The position numbers and the translations under genes are program-made. 64,000 bases of DNA. Origin: Limnoperna fortunei (lineage: Eukaryota; Mollusca; Bivalvia; Mytilida; Modiolidae). Below, in pieces: positions 11,227-23,432 of this stretch. The stretch spans positions 59,400,648 to 59,464,647 of the forward strand of contig OX104115.1 of the NCBI GenBank assembly GCA_944474755.1, read 5' to 3'. Position 1 is the first letter of the stretch. Each line of letters opens with the position of its first letter. A model generated the notes under the pieces. That model made no database searches. It was not told the origin of the DNA and saw only the letters and a program-made list of their open reading frames with translations.

Positions 11227-12913
11227 ATCAACAAAAAATATTATTTGTTACTATATATCCCACATGTTCCCCCTCGTCTCTAAAACGTGTCCGATACTAT
11301 CAAACATGTCTATCCTACGACGAACCGTGTCCAGGACAAGTCATACGCCGAACGGTGTCTGATTTCCAAAACGTCAAAAACGTGTCCATTTTCAGCAGGC
11401 GCTAAGCATATCCTTATTTTCTTGTGAAGTAACTTATCCATTTTACGTCTATGACGTCAAAAAACCCTAGTTTGAAAAATGGCAAAGCTGTAACGAACAG
11501 CAGAGGTATATGGCTATGACAAAACCGAGATTTGTACACAAATACAGCGAAACCATGCGAGGTGTAGATCTCGGGGATCAGTAACTATTGAACTTTGAAC
11601 CTTAGTTTAAGGGTATGAAGCTGTGGCGAAACATTTCGATCAACTTAATAACTACAGCATCAGGTAAATATTTCTAACAATTTTTTGGCGACCGTTATAA
11701 TGTAAATACAAAGGCAATTATTAATGATATAACAGATTTTTCCTGATTTAACCTCAGATAACATAGAAAAATATAATAGTGCTTTTACATTTCGATTCAG
11801 GCAGCAAGCACATTAGGCGAACTCGATTTAATTTAACAACAGGTATACTCGACTAAAATTATTAGTTTTTTTTAGATCATATTGTAGTAATTATTGGTAG
11901 TATTCAATAAAAAAATCTTTGTCGTTTTTAATTTTACTTGCATTCAGTATCTTAAAAATCATATAAACAAACGTGGACAACATTTTGAAAAAAGTCAACT
12001 AACAGTTATAATTGTAAATTATGCAATTTGTTTGTGTGAATAGAACTACATGTTTGACGTCATTATTCGAATCCAGCAGTTCTTGCAAGATTTATTGATT
12101 TTTATTATATTTGCATTTTAAATTTTTTTTATTTCAGTCAATGCATATATCTGCTATAAGAAATGCTTTCCATAAAAAAAATAACCATGTGAAGTTTCAA
12201 CAGAGCATTGTCAATGGATTAATTTGAAATTACAGAGATGGCAACTCACTATTAGATTGCATCTGAGAGATCCCATGCATCAATATTTTTAGATGTAATT
12301 CCTTATTGGAGAAGAAGAAATTGTGCCGTTTGTTCCGACAGAAATGGTGACTTCAGAAAAACAAGAATTAGCACTTGGTGTCCATTTGTGGTGTAGGACT
12401 ATGTATTGGAAGATTGTTTCAGACAATTTCACTTCAATAATGAAGAATAATTAAAATAAATTATAATGTAACTGTGAATATGTTTTAGCCAACTATAGGA
12501 CGTATACGTTGGTGTGGGTGATTTGAAAAATCGGAAATAAAATTATAAAAGAATATGTTTTGAAAACGTTCAATAGATTAAAAAAAAACATCGATCATTT
12601 TAAACCGATTTTCAGAAATAAATATTTGTATTTCAAATTATATACCCAAACACTATGTTTCTGATATATCGTACATGTCTAAAGTCGGTTAGATAATTAT
12701 TTATCATCAAACAAATAACACTGGCTATAAAAAATATAGTAAATACTAACACTACATTGCTTTCTATTAATACAATAACACAACATTACAAGTTATATGT
12801 ATGACGACGTCGTCTTAGTAAATTTGGCGCAGAAACGTCATACATTATATTAAATACGGTACTTAAAGAACATAATTTAGGTTTGTACACCCACTTCTTA
12901 AACACATCAAACC

Positions 12914-13208
12914 CAGTAGCGGATCCGAGGGGGGGGGCGTAGGGGCGTACGCCTCCCCCCTTAAAAAAGGAAAGGATAAAAAGAACAGGGAGGGTAACAA
13001 CCAGCGCCAAAGGCAAAAACGTAATCCCCGCTCGTCCTTGCCATAAATTAATGCATTAACGGTACTAATTCGTTTATTATGATATCTCTGTTGTATATAC
13101 TTTACCAAATAAAGGTTACTGAACACTATAAAAACCTTGTTCGTGGCCTTCCTTTTCCGATATCCCCTTTTTACGCCCCCCCTTTCGAAAATCCTGTATC
13201 CGCCCCTG
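12914..13208. mobile_element. MITE-like element, CAGGGGCGGAT-type termini
   Basis: The left end reads cagtagcggatccgagg. The right end, reverse-complemented, reads caggggcggatacaggat. Runs of G/C just inside both ends (gggggggggcg at 12931; cgcccccccttt near 13175) are mirrored. There is no transposase; the - strand ORFs inside are non-coding by composition. The termini resemble non-autonomous hAT-like elements seen in many animals (inference from family knowledge). I see no clear 8-base target duplication. Confidence 0.55.
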
Positions 13209-13347
13209 AAAGCTACTAGATTTAACACCTGGCCTTGCAAAACATATTCATCATATTAGATTGTATGATATTTCCATGGTCCTCACCATGTGCGTCTTCT
13301 TTAATTTCAATAGAATATTTATTTTAATGGCAGGTTTTTATGTAAGA

Positions 13348-14243
13348 AAAATAGCAAAGAAAACCGACCGAACAACAAGAGCCAATAGTCAAGGGACAGT
13401 TACAAATCCGGATATAGACAAACGCAACACAAAATACAGAAAGACGAGTGAGCAGTGCTTGCCTCTAACTAAACACCCGTCGAGTTACTCATTGTCATTT
13501 CTAAGAAAAAAGTCAAATCCAGGAATAGGAATCACTACCGATGACTCAGCGAAAATCTCAGATCGTATTTGAGACACTGATTTCCAATAACGATCATTTA
13601 AGTCATTGTGGTGACGATAGAACTTCTGGAGATACCATTAACCAAGGTACCCTTGTTTGAGTAGTTCAGCAGTGATCGGTCTTTAAAATCGGAATACTGA
13701 TCGCAGGATCTCGAATAACGTTTTTTTCTAGAAGTAGGTCTAAGTAAGAGGTTGGCCTTAGTGTATTGGTGGTGTCTTTAATTTCCAGCTCTCTAGGGTA
13801 ATTTGAATGTAAATAGTCACCAGATTTAGCATTGTTGATGGACAAAACATTATCAGTATAGCAGAACGTTAAATTTAAGGTCTGGGCCAGTGTCTTTTCT
13901 TTCTTCGTCAGCAGGCCTTCTAAGAACTTAGCCTCATAAGAGTACAAAAACAGGTCGGCGAGGAGAGGAGCACAATTAGTAGCCATTGGAATACCAACAG
14001 TCCTCCAAACATGACGAATATGTTGTCAATCAGAAAATCGAACATATTACAGATTTGGTCTTCAGTATATTTAATATTAGATTAAGAGTCATTGATGACG
14101 AAGTAAGTTCTGTCATGACTAATTACCAGGTATTTACATAGTCTCTTTCCGTTTTTCTCGAAAAAGCCGCGTTTTATAAGATCTAGCCTAGTTTTAAGCT
14201 GCATATGAGAGATGGCCGTATAGAGTGTCAAAAAATAAAATGT
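13348..14243 (-). mobile_element. Penelope-like retroelement copy, truncated and inactive
   Basis: The 3' end is at 13348 (aaaaatagcaaag...accgaccgaacaac). Reading on the - strand, the reverse transcriptase is visible as TNCAPLLADLFLYSYEA (motif B region, near 13985-13930), then CYTDNVLSINN at 13840-13865. The palm motif is YTDN instead of the YIDD kept in the 43.0 kb copy, so the catalytic aspartate pair is broken. A segment of about 135 bases between motif C and the tail, present at 42.5 kb, is missing near 13720. The 5' side ends around 14243 within the motif A region. Confidence 0.75.
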
Positions 14244-14469
14244 TTTATGTAGCTCTATTTAGAGCTCCCTACGGACAGCTCTTGTAAAAAAATATCTGTT
14301 TTTGAAATGTATTTCGAAGAGAAGTGCACAGTTGAAAAGTGGCCATGTTTATAAATAAATATATGCAGCTCTCAGTCTTGACATGGGACAAGCTCGTTAG
14401 TAACAAAATCCTTTTCAGTTCAGATAATGAGGCAGTTGTTTTTTATAATTAATAAATTGACAAATCAAA

Positions 14470-14640
14470 CAAAGTAATGGTTCTTTTGATGAAATTTACT
14501 CTGGTTTGTTTACAAATCAATATCATGCTAAAGCAGAACATGCTAGTGGTGTAAATAATAATATAGTTGATACTGATAATCTCTCTCGCCAACAGCTGAT
14601 TAGGAATACAAAGAAGCATTGTCCTTTCAATGCTATTTTC
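14470..14640 (+). other. unknown ORF segment, paralogue of 15150-15310
   Basis: Reads NGSFDEIYSGLFTNQYH, then AKAEHASGVNNNIVDTDNLS, RQQ. The segment at 15.2 kb reads NGSSDEDYWCLFTIKYYNG, then QAEHVSDVKNGTRIIDTDSF, SYQQ. Similarity is clear in both DNA and protein, and both are open. No domain is recognised and no proven splice sites bound it. Either a duplicated exon of an unknown gene or an old repeat. Confidence 0.4.
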
Positions 14641-15099
14641 CATATGGGGGTACCCTATTCGATTATTATTTCATTGAAAAAAGAAGTTAATTTAAATCTA
14701 AATTAAGACAGAATACATGTGTTAAATAATAGGTGGTTCGTTTGGTGTTATCAAAAATATAGGTTTGCGTTAATTTTCTGACTGAAAAATGAGGGTAAAA
14801 AAGGGGGAATCTTATTTTTTTAAAATTTCCCCGAGGCGTCCTTACGTATTAAAAATTCTATTTCTTCCTCTAAAATACATTAAAAACGCCTTTATTGTGT
14901 ATTTTCGTACAAAAGATTGCATTTCTTTTCAAAACATATTTATTACAGCAATTATTATTGACCAATCACGTTTTACCTGACCGTTTTTTCACGCTATACA
15001 TTTCGTATTACATTGAATACCAATAAGAACATTTTCATACACTAACAGGGAACCAGGCAGATCCCAAGCAATTGCTATTATGACCACAAGTTCTTTTAA

Positions 15100-15372
15100 A
15101 TGTCAATACAAGCGTGTCAACAAATACACACAAAATTATTGGCAAATGCCATCAAACTTGGTAATGGCTCTTCTGATGAAGATTACTGGTGTTTGTTTAC
15201 AATTAAATATTATAATGGTTCAACTGTTCAAGCAGAACATGTTAGTGATGTGAAGAATGGTACACGTATAATCGATACTGATAGCTTTTCTTACCAACAG
15301 CAGGTACGTGTAAATTTTCACAAGGCTAACAAGGAACCAGCCAGATTCCAAGCCAATAATTTGTGTGCCTAG
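15100..15372 (+). other. unknown ORF segment, paralogue of 14470-14640
   Basis: An open frame of 90 codons contains the DEDYW...DTDSFSYQQQ segment similar to that at 14.5 kb. A caacag|cag|gtacgtg arrangement at about 15296-15308 could be a donor. The surrounding words caagcgtgtcaacaaatac and gaaatgcc recur at about 15400-15490, so short tandem repetition has shaped this region. Function is unknown. Confidence 0.4.
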
Positions 15373-16034
15373 ATATATAGAAACTCTTAACAACAAATGC
15401 CTTCTGCGTTTACGCATGTCTATAAATACGCACAAAAAATAACGAGAAATGCCTTCTAAATGCAAGCATGTCAACAAATTTACGCAAAGTGTACAAGATA
15501 ACATTGAATTTTTAAATAGATTTTGCTGAAGTATAAAATTTCTGGTCACTTCTTTTAAAACATATTGCTTTCTTTATACATGTATCGCACCAATATGAAC
15601 AGGGTTAAGCAGCAAGCACAGTTTCATCCTATTTGTCTGCATTGCCATTCAGTGAGAACATACATTTTTATAACATCCAACTAGGGAACAAAGTTATGAT
15701 CACAAAATTAATTATAGGGTATAGAAATTAAGTAAGCACAATTTCAGTATTTCAATTACTATTTGCTCATCCATTATAAAATTGTTAATACAAAGTAAAG
15801 TGGCTGTATTCAGTGCACGCCCAAGTTATTAACAGATAATTACACTTTCCCTGCCAGCTTCCATGAAAGGTGAATTTGCTAATTTTGGTCCAGCTGCTTG
15901 CTTCGGTCATTTAATCATTTCTTATGAAAATATTACTTATTAAAATGATAATCTATATTACACGTTCGTTTTAATTTAACAAGGACATCAATGAGTTATA
16001 AATATAGTCGCATCCCCATAGAGTGGAGTTTTTT
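15373..16034. other. no gene seen
   Basis: AT-rich with no long frame and no recognisable repeat apart from the short repeated words continuing from 15.1 kb. Confidence 0.6.
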
Positions 16035-16450
16035 TTGCTTTCATTTTATTATTATGCCATATTGTACCTTTTTTCATTAGAAAAAATTTACCGACGCTTT
16101 ATCCACGATAACCTGTCCATATTTAACCTCTATTGTGTACATCTCACAAATCGTCCTTGACTTTTGCTACGGAAAATTTACATTGTAAGTAAGGCATTTG
16201 TGTTTCCAAAGAAACCTTACTTTTTGTACAAGAGTTTGTCGGCTATCGTGACGTTCAAACGTATTCGGACAAGCCACGACTTTTCCCGCCTCAACTGCAG
16301 ACGATATTACCCGAAGGGTTTCGAATAGACAACAGTCGACTGTTCCTAACTTTCACTTCCGTTCTAACTTAGGTCAAAATTTACTATAGAAAATCGCCCA
16401 ATCAAAATTTAAAAAAAACTGCCGCATTTCAAAACGCTGAATAAACCTGG
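16035..16450 (-). repeat. unnamed non-coding repeat, copy 1 of 3
   Basis: The reverse complement is colinear with 63300-63720 and 39740-40190. Shared words are gttgtctatt.gaaacccttcg, tcgtctgcagtt.aggcggga, ttgtccgaatac, acgatttgt and tatggacaggttatcg, ending in a tacaatatgg.at-type A-rich tail. There is no ORF in any copy. See finding. Confidence 0.75.
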
Positions 16451-19308
16451 CAAATAATTGTTGATTTTAATTTGTATCTTTTGGATTTACATAAAGAGCA
16501 TAAGCTGGACCAGATATGGTAAGCAGATTTGTTACTCAAAAACACCTTTTGTACGCTGACTTATAGTTTATTTATAGTTTATTTATAGTCTATTTGTTCC
16601 ACTGAAGTAATTAAAGCTGTTCAGTGAAACTCGTAGTTCTGTCTTTTAAATTTAATAATTTTCTAATTCTCAAATCAATACGGTTTATTGAATAGCAAAT
16701 AAACCAATTTCGATTTGAGACTTGCAATGCTAGTTGTTTTATCAGAGTTAACCCCCCCTTTTTTTGTCTGATTCTTACAAATTAAAATGATTTATGTTTC
16801 CAAGTTTCATGTTACCAGACAACAAACATGCGCATGAGAAAATGTTGACGAAGCAAATTTCGCTCCCGACCACAGTTGTAGTTTTGCTTGTTACCTGAAG
16901 GCACAAAATATATTGAACAGTAAAATTATTTAAACAAAATCTCCCATTCACCCATCCTATAAACATTGTAAATGGCTTTATAGTAGGTATGTAATGTGTT
17001 TAACTTGAACTTTTTATTGCTGTTAAGAAATTATATGTTAGATATTAACAGAGGACAGTATAAAGTCATCGATTGTGGAAGTGACATTTTGTTTGTTTCG
17101 ACGGTCAGTATGCACAATCAACTATCAAAACAATCATGGAAAATATTTTTTGAATAAGACATGGTTTATTGGCAGAAGAAAATTCAAGAAAACTCGGTCT
17201 CCTTAAATTCAGTTCAGTTTAGTAAATGTGACAGTAGCTTTGAACAATGATGTAGTCGAAGCACGACGATCCTGGTTTTGCTGGATTCTGGTTTGCCCAA
17301 GTAAATAACAGATTATTATCTTACCTGGCAGCTTTGCTAGAAGGTGAATTTCCATAAATTTCAATAGTTTCTTATTAAGGACTTTATTTACTTCCAACTT
17401 GTTTATTTGGAGATATACGGGATCTAGTTACACAACACAGAAGTGATTGTTAATGTTCAGTGGGAGACGTAGTTCCGTCTCTTTAATTTAACAAAATTGA
17501 ATCAACTTCTTAAAAAAGTAGGAATAGAACCTCCAAAATAATAAACAACCAATCAAACAAAGTGCAAAAGTTCAATTGTCTATCATTATTACATATATAC
17601 TTGGTTGTTGTTTAAGTGCACGTGTAAATGTTTTAGAAACGTGAATAAACCATATTTTGTGTTATTTCTGTTTTAGTGCTTATTTCAATTTTCTGTTAAG
17701 TTTTTAGTTCATTATTTTTTTTCAAGAATCTAAACGATTACTTTTGGCATTTAATCTGGAATCTATCCACGCGGTGTTGTAACGCCTACTGCTTTGATGA
17801 TCTTTGTTGGAAGAGCCTGTGATACATAAAACACGTCGTGCCACTATTTATTAAAGAGAAATCATCTCACCGGGAATTTTTGTTCCTGAATAAGTCAACC
17901 AACCCTGTCTTATATATGTCACCATTGTGTTTATGGCAATGCAATTATTTACAACTTCGACAAAGCTTTGCAGCGCTGGTCAACAGCTAGTCAGCATTGT
18001 CAAGATATATGTAACGGTGCTGTTGAAGTTACCTTTTTTTAAGATCCGAGCCGAAAGTCGCGATTTCATATTCTTGTATTCACGCGGCTTAGTACATGAT
18101 CTGATAACCACAGATTTGCTTGATCAACAGTGGACTAATTCTATTCTTCTGGTAATCACTCGCAATGGTATTGTTTATTTAATGTCATCCGATTTATATA
18201 ATTTAGCCAAGAGAATGCTTCAGAAGAAATTAGAATGAAAACATTCTTTGAATTTTTTGACCATCATGTGTTTTATGAACGCATCCATACTTGACATCAG
18301 TCCAACTTTAGCTACTATTTGGGTCTAGACGACACTAACACCATGCATGCAACACCGCTTGTTGCAGGAATGTAGTGAATATCCTGACGTTAGGGTAGTA
18401 ATTTTTAAAGATTAAGATTTTAAGATTAAACAGTACGTTTTTATTGTGTTTCACCTACAAGGTATAATATTCAAGGTTTTATTATTAAACAAGGGATAAA
18501 ATAAATGTTTATAACTTTTATAATTTCCCATTGTTGACGTACAATTATCGTGTTTCCCCTGCAGGACAGGGGACATAAACCACTGATGGATTTAAAAAAA
18601 CGACTACAAGTATTTTAGTCATTAATAGTGGGATACTTAACCCAATAAACAAAAAAATACGACAGACGTTTTAACTGAATGTCTTACATTTTATATTTCA
18701 GTAGTCTTATATGATGAGTCAGTTATTTACAACAGTGAACTTATAACAATTGTTTTCCCATACAAGATACAATTTGTGAGTCAATTAGATCATGCTATTC
18801 CATTAAGTTATTTAATCAGTACAAAATACATTAAGAAAACCAAAAAACTTTAAATAAAGTTTATTAACCAGGAAATTTACTTATTTTTAATAAAATTTAG
18901 TTTTAGAGCATTTTCTGCACCTTTATAAAAATAATATTAAATCAAAATTATCATTGGAATTATAATCTGATTAAACTGCTTCAAATAAAATAGAAACTCT
19001 AAATGATTGACCCGTTTCTAAAAATAACACATCGATATGTAGGGGTTTTCCAGGTATTTCAGTAAAGTGAAACTGTCAAAAAGTTTAAATAACCATTTTA
19101 TTGCGATGTTGTATACTACACATACTTGACCCGATTTTATGGAAGATAAGTAAAGCATTTCACGAAAAAACTATTTACAGATTACGTCACGCGTACTTGT
19201 TTCGTGGAAAATGTGGTATATATTTTTCTAGGAAACAGGTGCATGTGGATGACGTATTAAAATGTCGATTGACAATTTTGGTTTTGGCTGATTTTCAATA
19301 TATTAAAA
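16451..19308. other. intergenic, upstream of the kinase gene
   Basis: Holds two weakly similar segments (16620-16680 and 17455-17510, around gtagttctgtct/gtagttccgtct) and a 103-codon + strand frame at 17927-18235 with no recognisable domain or splice signals. No TATA box or initiator could be assigned for the kinase gene. The last in-frame stop before its ATG is at 19270. Confidence 0.5.
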
Positions 19309-19425
19309 ATGGACAAATACAGAAAGGTAAAAATTATAGGAGAGGGTTCATTTGGCAAAGCACTTCTGGTCACGGATAAAGGAAGTGGGCAGCAGTTTGT
19401 GATGAAAGAAATTCCATTGAATAAG
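19309..19425 (+). CDS. NEK kinase exon 1 (start, glycine-rich loop)
   Basis: The ATG has a good context (aaaATGg) and an in-frame stop lies upstream at 19270, which fixes the start. The 39 codons read [20 protein letters not shown] and on to VMKEIPLNK, giving the ATP-binding loop GEGSFG and the catalytic lysine 33. The donor is aag|gtaag, phase 0. Family members begin at the same point (MEKY or MDKY), so no earlier coding exon is expected. Confidence 0.92.
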
Positions 19426-22400
19426 GTAAGATTATACTAATGAAGGACGTTGGGGTTAGCCTGGTATGTATTCTATCATATCAATGTACTTAATGTTTCA
19501 CCAAAAATAAAGCATGGTTTTTTTTTATTTGGCTGTGTTAAAAAGAAATGATCTTATTTTTTTCATATAAATTTATATTGGTCTTTGATTTAAAAATGTT
19601 TTTTTTTAAGTCACGCTATTTAAGTGTAGGCAGTGTTGAAAAGGTCATTTAAAAATAGCAATGCTATTAGTATAATATTGAACGCCTTTTAAACATGTTT
19701 AAAAAGTTTTTCAGTACAAAATAATTCAGGAATTCCATAAAATAAAATAGATGGAAAAGCTTTAAACTTTGTGGCATTTTTTAAATTAAAACCAACAGCA
19801 AATATAGCTAGAAATAGATAACTGATTTCATTGTTTAATCTAATTGTTATATTCTCTCCTGGCAATGATGCATTTAAAATGCTGTCTATTTATATATTTC
19901 AGCATTGTTTTTAATATTTTATTTTAAATCTACACTTCTCGGGATTTTAAAAAAAATCATAAGCAGTAAAACAGAACAAATTTATTTAATTTAAAGCCCC
20001 TTTAAAAGTGTCTTTTATCAATTCACAATATATATGAAAATTTCACTTATACAGCTTTTATTTCTTTTCATAATTTTTGGTGTAGATAATAAAAATGTTG
20101 ATTATGAGCAATTTGAAAATGGGACAGTTTTTAGTTTAGCCATACAAATAACATTTCGTTTGATATTAATTAAACGAGGGACATTTTCGATAGGAGGTAA
20201 CTTCAGCAATTTTCTGAATATCATAAAATATATAAAGGACATGCCAGTAATGTATAAGCAGGATAAAACTAGAATTGGTTAAGAATGGCTAATAAATTAA
20301 CTGCATGTAGTCTGGGGTCGCATGGGCGCCAGAAGCTGCCAGATTCATTACCCTACAATGTGATATCAAGAGATGCTAAACATTGCTATAAACAGTTAAA
20401 ATTGTATTTTGTGATAGCAATAAAATGCATCCGTCTCTTCGTTAAATGTGGTAGTATACTCCTCACATTTACATTATAGTACAAATAGTACTAAATTTAT
20501 ATTAGCAGTAACAGCAGACACGTTGATATGCTCTGACAGAGAGACGGAAACGAAAGACAAAACCAAATGCCTCCTTAACTCAAAAGAAAGTGCACAAAAA
20601 CCCATAAACACGTGAAATTTCACGTTTATAACTACAAAAGAATACTTTTTAGGTCATTTATTCAAATAACAATAAGTCGTTTAAGAAGGTGTATGACTAC
20701 TAAAGCATCATCAATCTTCAGAAATCTTGATGTTCTTAAAATTTTGTCCGACATTCATGACAAATATGTTGTTGTGCCAGCAGATAAGGGCCCTAACAAC
20801 ATTATTTTTATCTGCAAAAACATTGAATAGAGTGTTCAATTAATGAGTTAGGCATGAACAGTTCACTTGGCAATCCTGCTTACACATTCACTGCGCTTTC
20901 AAAAGATGAAGTTATTGAAAATCACAAATCGGTATTGGAATCCTTTGATCTCAAAATCAAAGTCGAAGATTGTGATCTCCCCTTATTGTATTGAATTCCA
21001 AAACTTCACAAAAGTCCATACAAACAGCGTTTTATAGCAGGATTGTCTAACAAAACACTATCGCCACTCCTGACCACTATTTTAACAACAGTAAAAGCAG
21101 GACTTCAATAATACAGTGACACTTTCTACTCTAGGAGTGGAATACATGAAAGTTGGATATTAAAAAATTCAAAAGACCTTATAGACATCTTGAGGTCTGG
21201 ATCTCTTTCCCATTGTAACAACATTAAAACATTTGATTTTTCGACACTCTATACGGCCATCCCTCATACGCAGCTTAAAACCAGGCTTAAAGATCTTACA
21301 AAACGCTGCTTTTTCAAGAAAAACGGAAAGAGACGACATAAATACCCGGTAAGTCATGACAGAAATTACTTCGTCATCAATGACTCAAAATCTAATACTA
21401 AATATACTGAAGACCAACTTTGTCAAATGTTAGATTTTCTGATTGAAAACATATTCGTCATGATTTGAGGACATGTTTTTCAACAGACTGTTGGTATTCC
21501 AATGGGCACTAATTGTGCTCCTCTCCTCACCGACCTGTTTTTGTACTTTTTTGAGGCTAGGTTCCTAGAAGACCTACTGAAGAAGAAAGAAAAGACACTG
21601 GCCTAGACTTTAATTTAACATTCCGCTATGATGTTTTGTCTCTCAACAATGCTAAATTTGGTGACTATTTACATTAAATTTACCCTAGAGAGCTTGAAAT
21701 TAAAGACACCACCAATACACTAAGGTCAGCCTCCTACTTAGACCTACTTCTAGAAATAGACCAAGGAAAACTACAAGCTAGACTCTACGACAAACTTGAT
21801 GACTTCAACTTTCCAATTGTCAACTTACCGTTCATCGACAGCAACATTCCAGCAGCTCCAGCGTATGATGTATACATTTCACAGATAACACGTAATTTAG
21901 ATCCTGCGATCGGTGTTCCGATTTTCTAGACCGATCACTGCTGTTGACTGCTAAACTACTTAAACAAGGGGTTGTTGTGCCTAGGTTGATGTTATCTCTT
22001 TAGTGGTTCTATGGTCGTCACCATGACAATTGATCGTTATGGGAAATCAGTGTCTCAAATACAATCTAAGTGACATAGTCCCTCAAAATTTTGGAAACAT
22101 CCACGATTATAACACTAGACAAACTTTATATATACCACCAGTTAGAGCTCGAACTTCTCTTCACCAGAACTATTTTCTGCTCAAACTCAAGTCCAGTCGA
22201 ATCAAAATACCTAATTGTTACTTTTCTAGAACCCGACTCGGTTAAATCCATCACACGAGACTGCGAACATTATGTAGCTCCCTCAATCACCATCTGTTCC
22301 TAAAAAAACATTGTAAATTCGCCCAACTGTAGCTGTCAACAAGATGTGCCCGAAACAACTTCTCGTTATCTTTTTCACTGTCCTCGATTTAATGATGCGA

Positions 22401-23392
22401 GAAACTGATACATCCACTCGATTGATAATCCTCGGAATTTGACAGTTGATCGCCTGTTATTTGAATCACCTGACGATCAAAACGAAAAACTGTTTTCATG
22501 TGTACAAAACTTTATAGTCAGCTGTAAACGTTTCACATCATAGACTTCAGCAATACTAAACATCTTTAAATTTCTTTTTTTTTCTATAATCACACCTCAC
22601 CCCCCTCCCCCACCCTACACAAATTACAAAACATAATTTATTAATTGATTCCTAGTGGGCATCCTCCTAGAGTAATTCATAACTATTAATACTACTAACT
22701 CACACTGGATATGGATTAATATAAGTTCTTGTAACTTGTTTCCCAATCCTATTAATTATTATATAATATAATGTAATGTAATGTATCAATATTGTACTTG
22801 TACATATAACTAATTAATAAAATATGTTTAAACTAAATACATCTGACATTTTCGCCGAGTCATAGGCAGTGTTCTATATTCCTGGATTTGACTTTTCCCT
22901 AGACATGACAATGAGTAACTAGACGGTTGTATAATAAGAGGCAGGGACAGCTTACTCGTCCGGAGCACCCGAGTGCGCCCATGGTTTTTATTGGGTTAGG
23001 GTTGCTCTCTTTCTGTGTTTTATGTTTTTTTTATTTTTATGTTATGTTTGTCTATATCCGGATTTGTAACTGTCCCTTGGCCTTGGCTTTTGTTGTTCGG
23101 TCGGTTTTCTTTGCTATTTTCTGAAATTTGTTTTCTTCACTTTTATCCTTAAATCTTTTCTTCAAGACTTGAGAAACTTGGTTGTCTTGATAATCTCTGG
23201 CGGACAGACAGAAATGCTGTTCTAAAGTGACAAAAAATTACTTTAAAAAACATAAAGTCTTAAGTTTTTGTTTTATATTTAGATGTTAGGGAACTAGCTT
23301 TTTCATTGATTGATCTAATTTGTAGAGTGGCGTACAAAGTAAGTATCACATTCACCTTAAAAAGTTCCGTAGGTAATTGAGTTGTTTGATAA

Positions 23393-23432
<40 letters not shown>

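Larger units (their letters stand above)
8941..12913. other. intergenic, SINE-like fragments only
   Basis: No exon with both splice support and a recognisable product was found. Short pieces resembling the SINE-like repeat at 49.4 kb occur near 9606-9672 (-), 9905-10015 (+) and 11116-11226 (+). A G-run sits at about 9595-9608. The rest is AT-rich DNA with frequent stops in all frames. Confidence 0.6.

Noticed and set aside
17927..18238. 103-codon frame upstream of the kinase gene
   Set aside because: No recognisable domain, no splice signals, codon use like the surrounding intergenic DNA.
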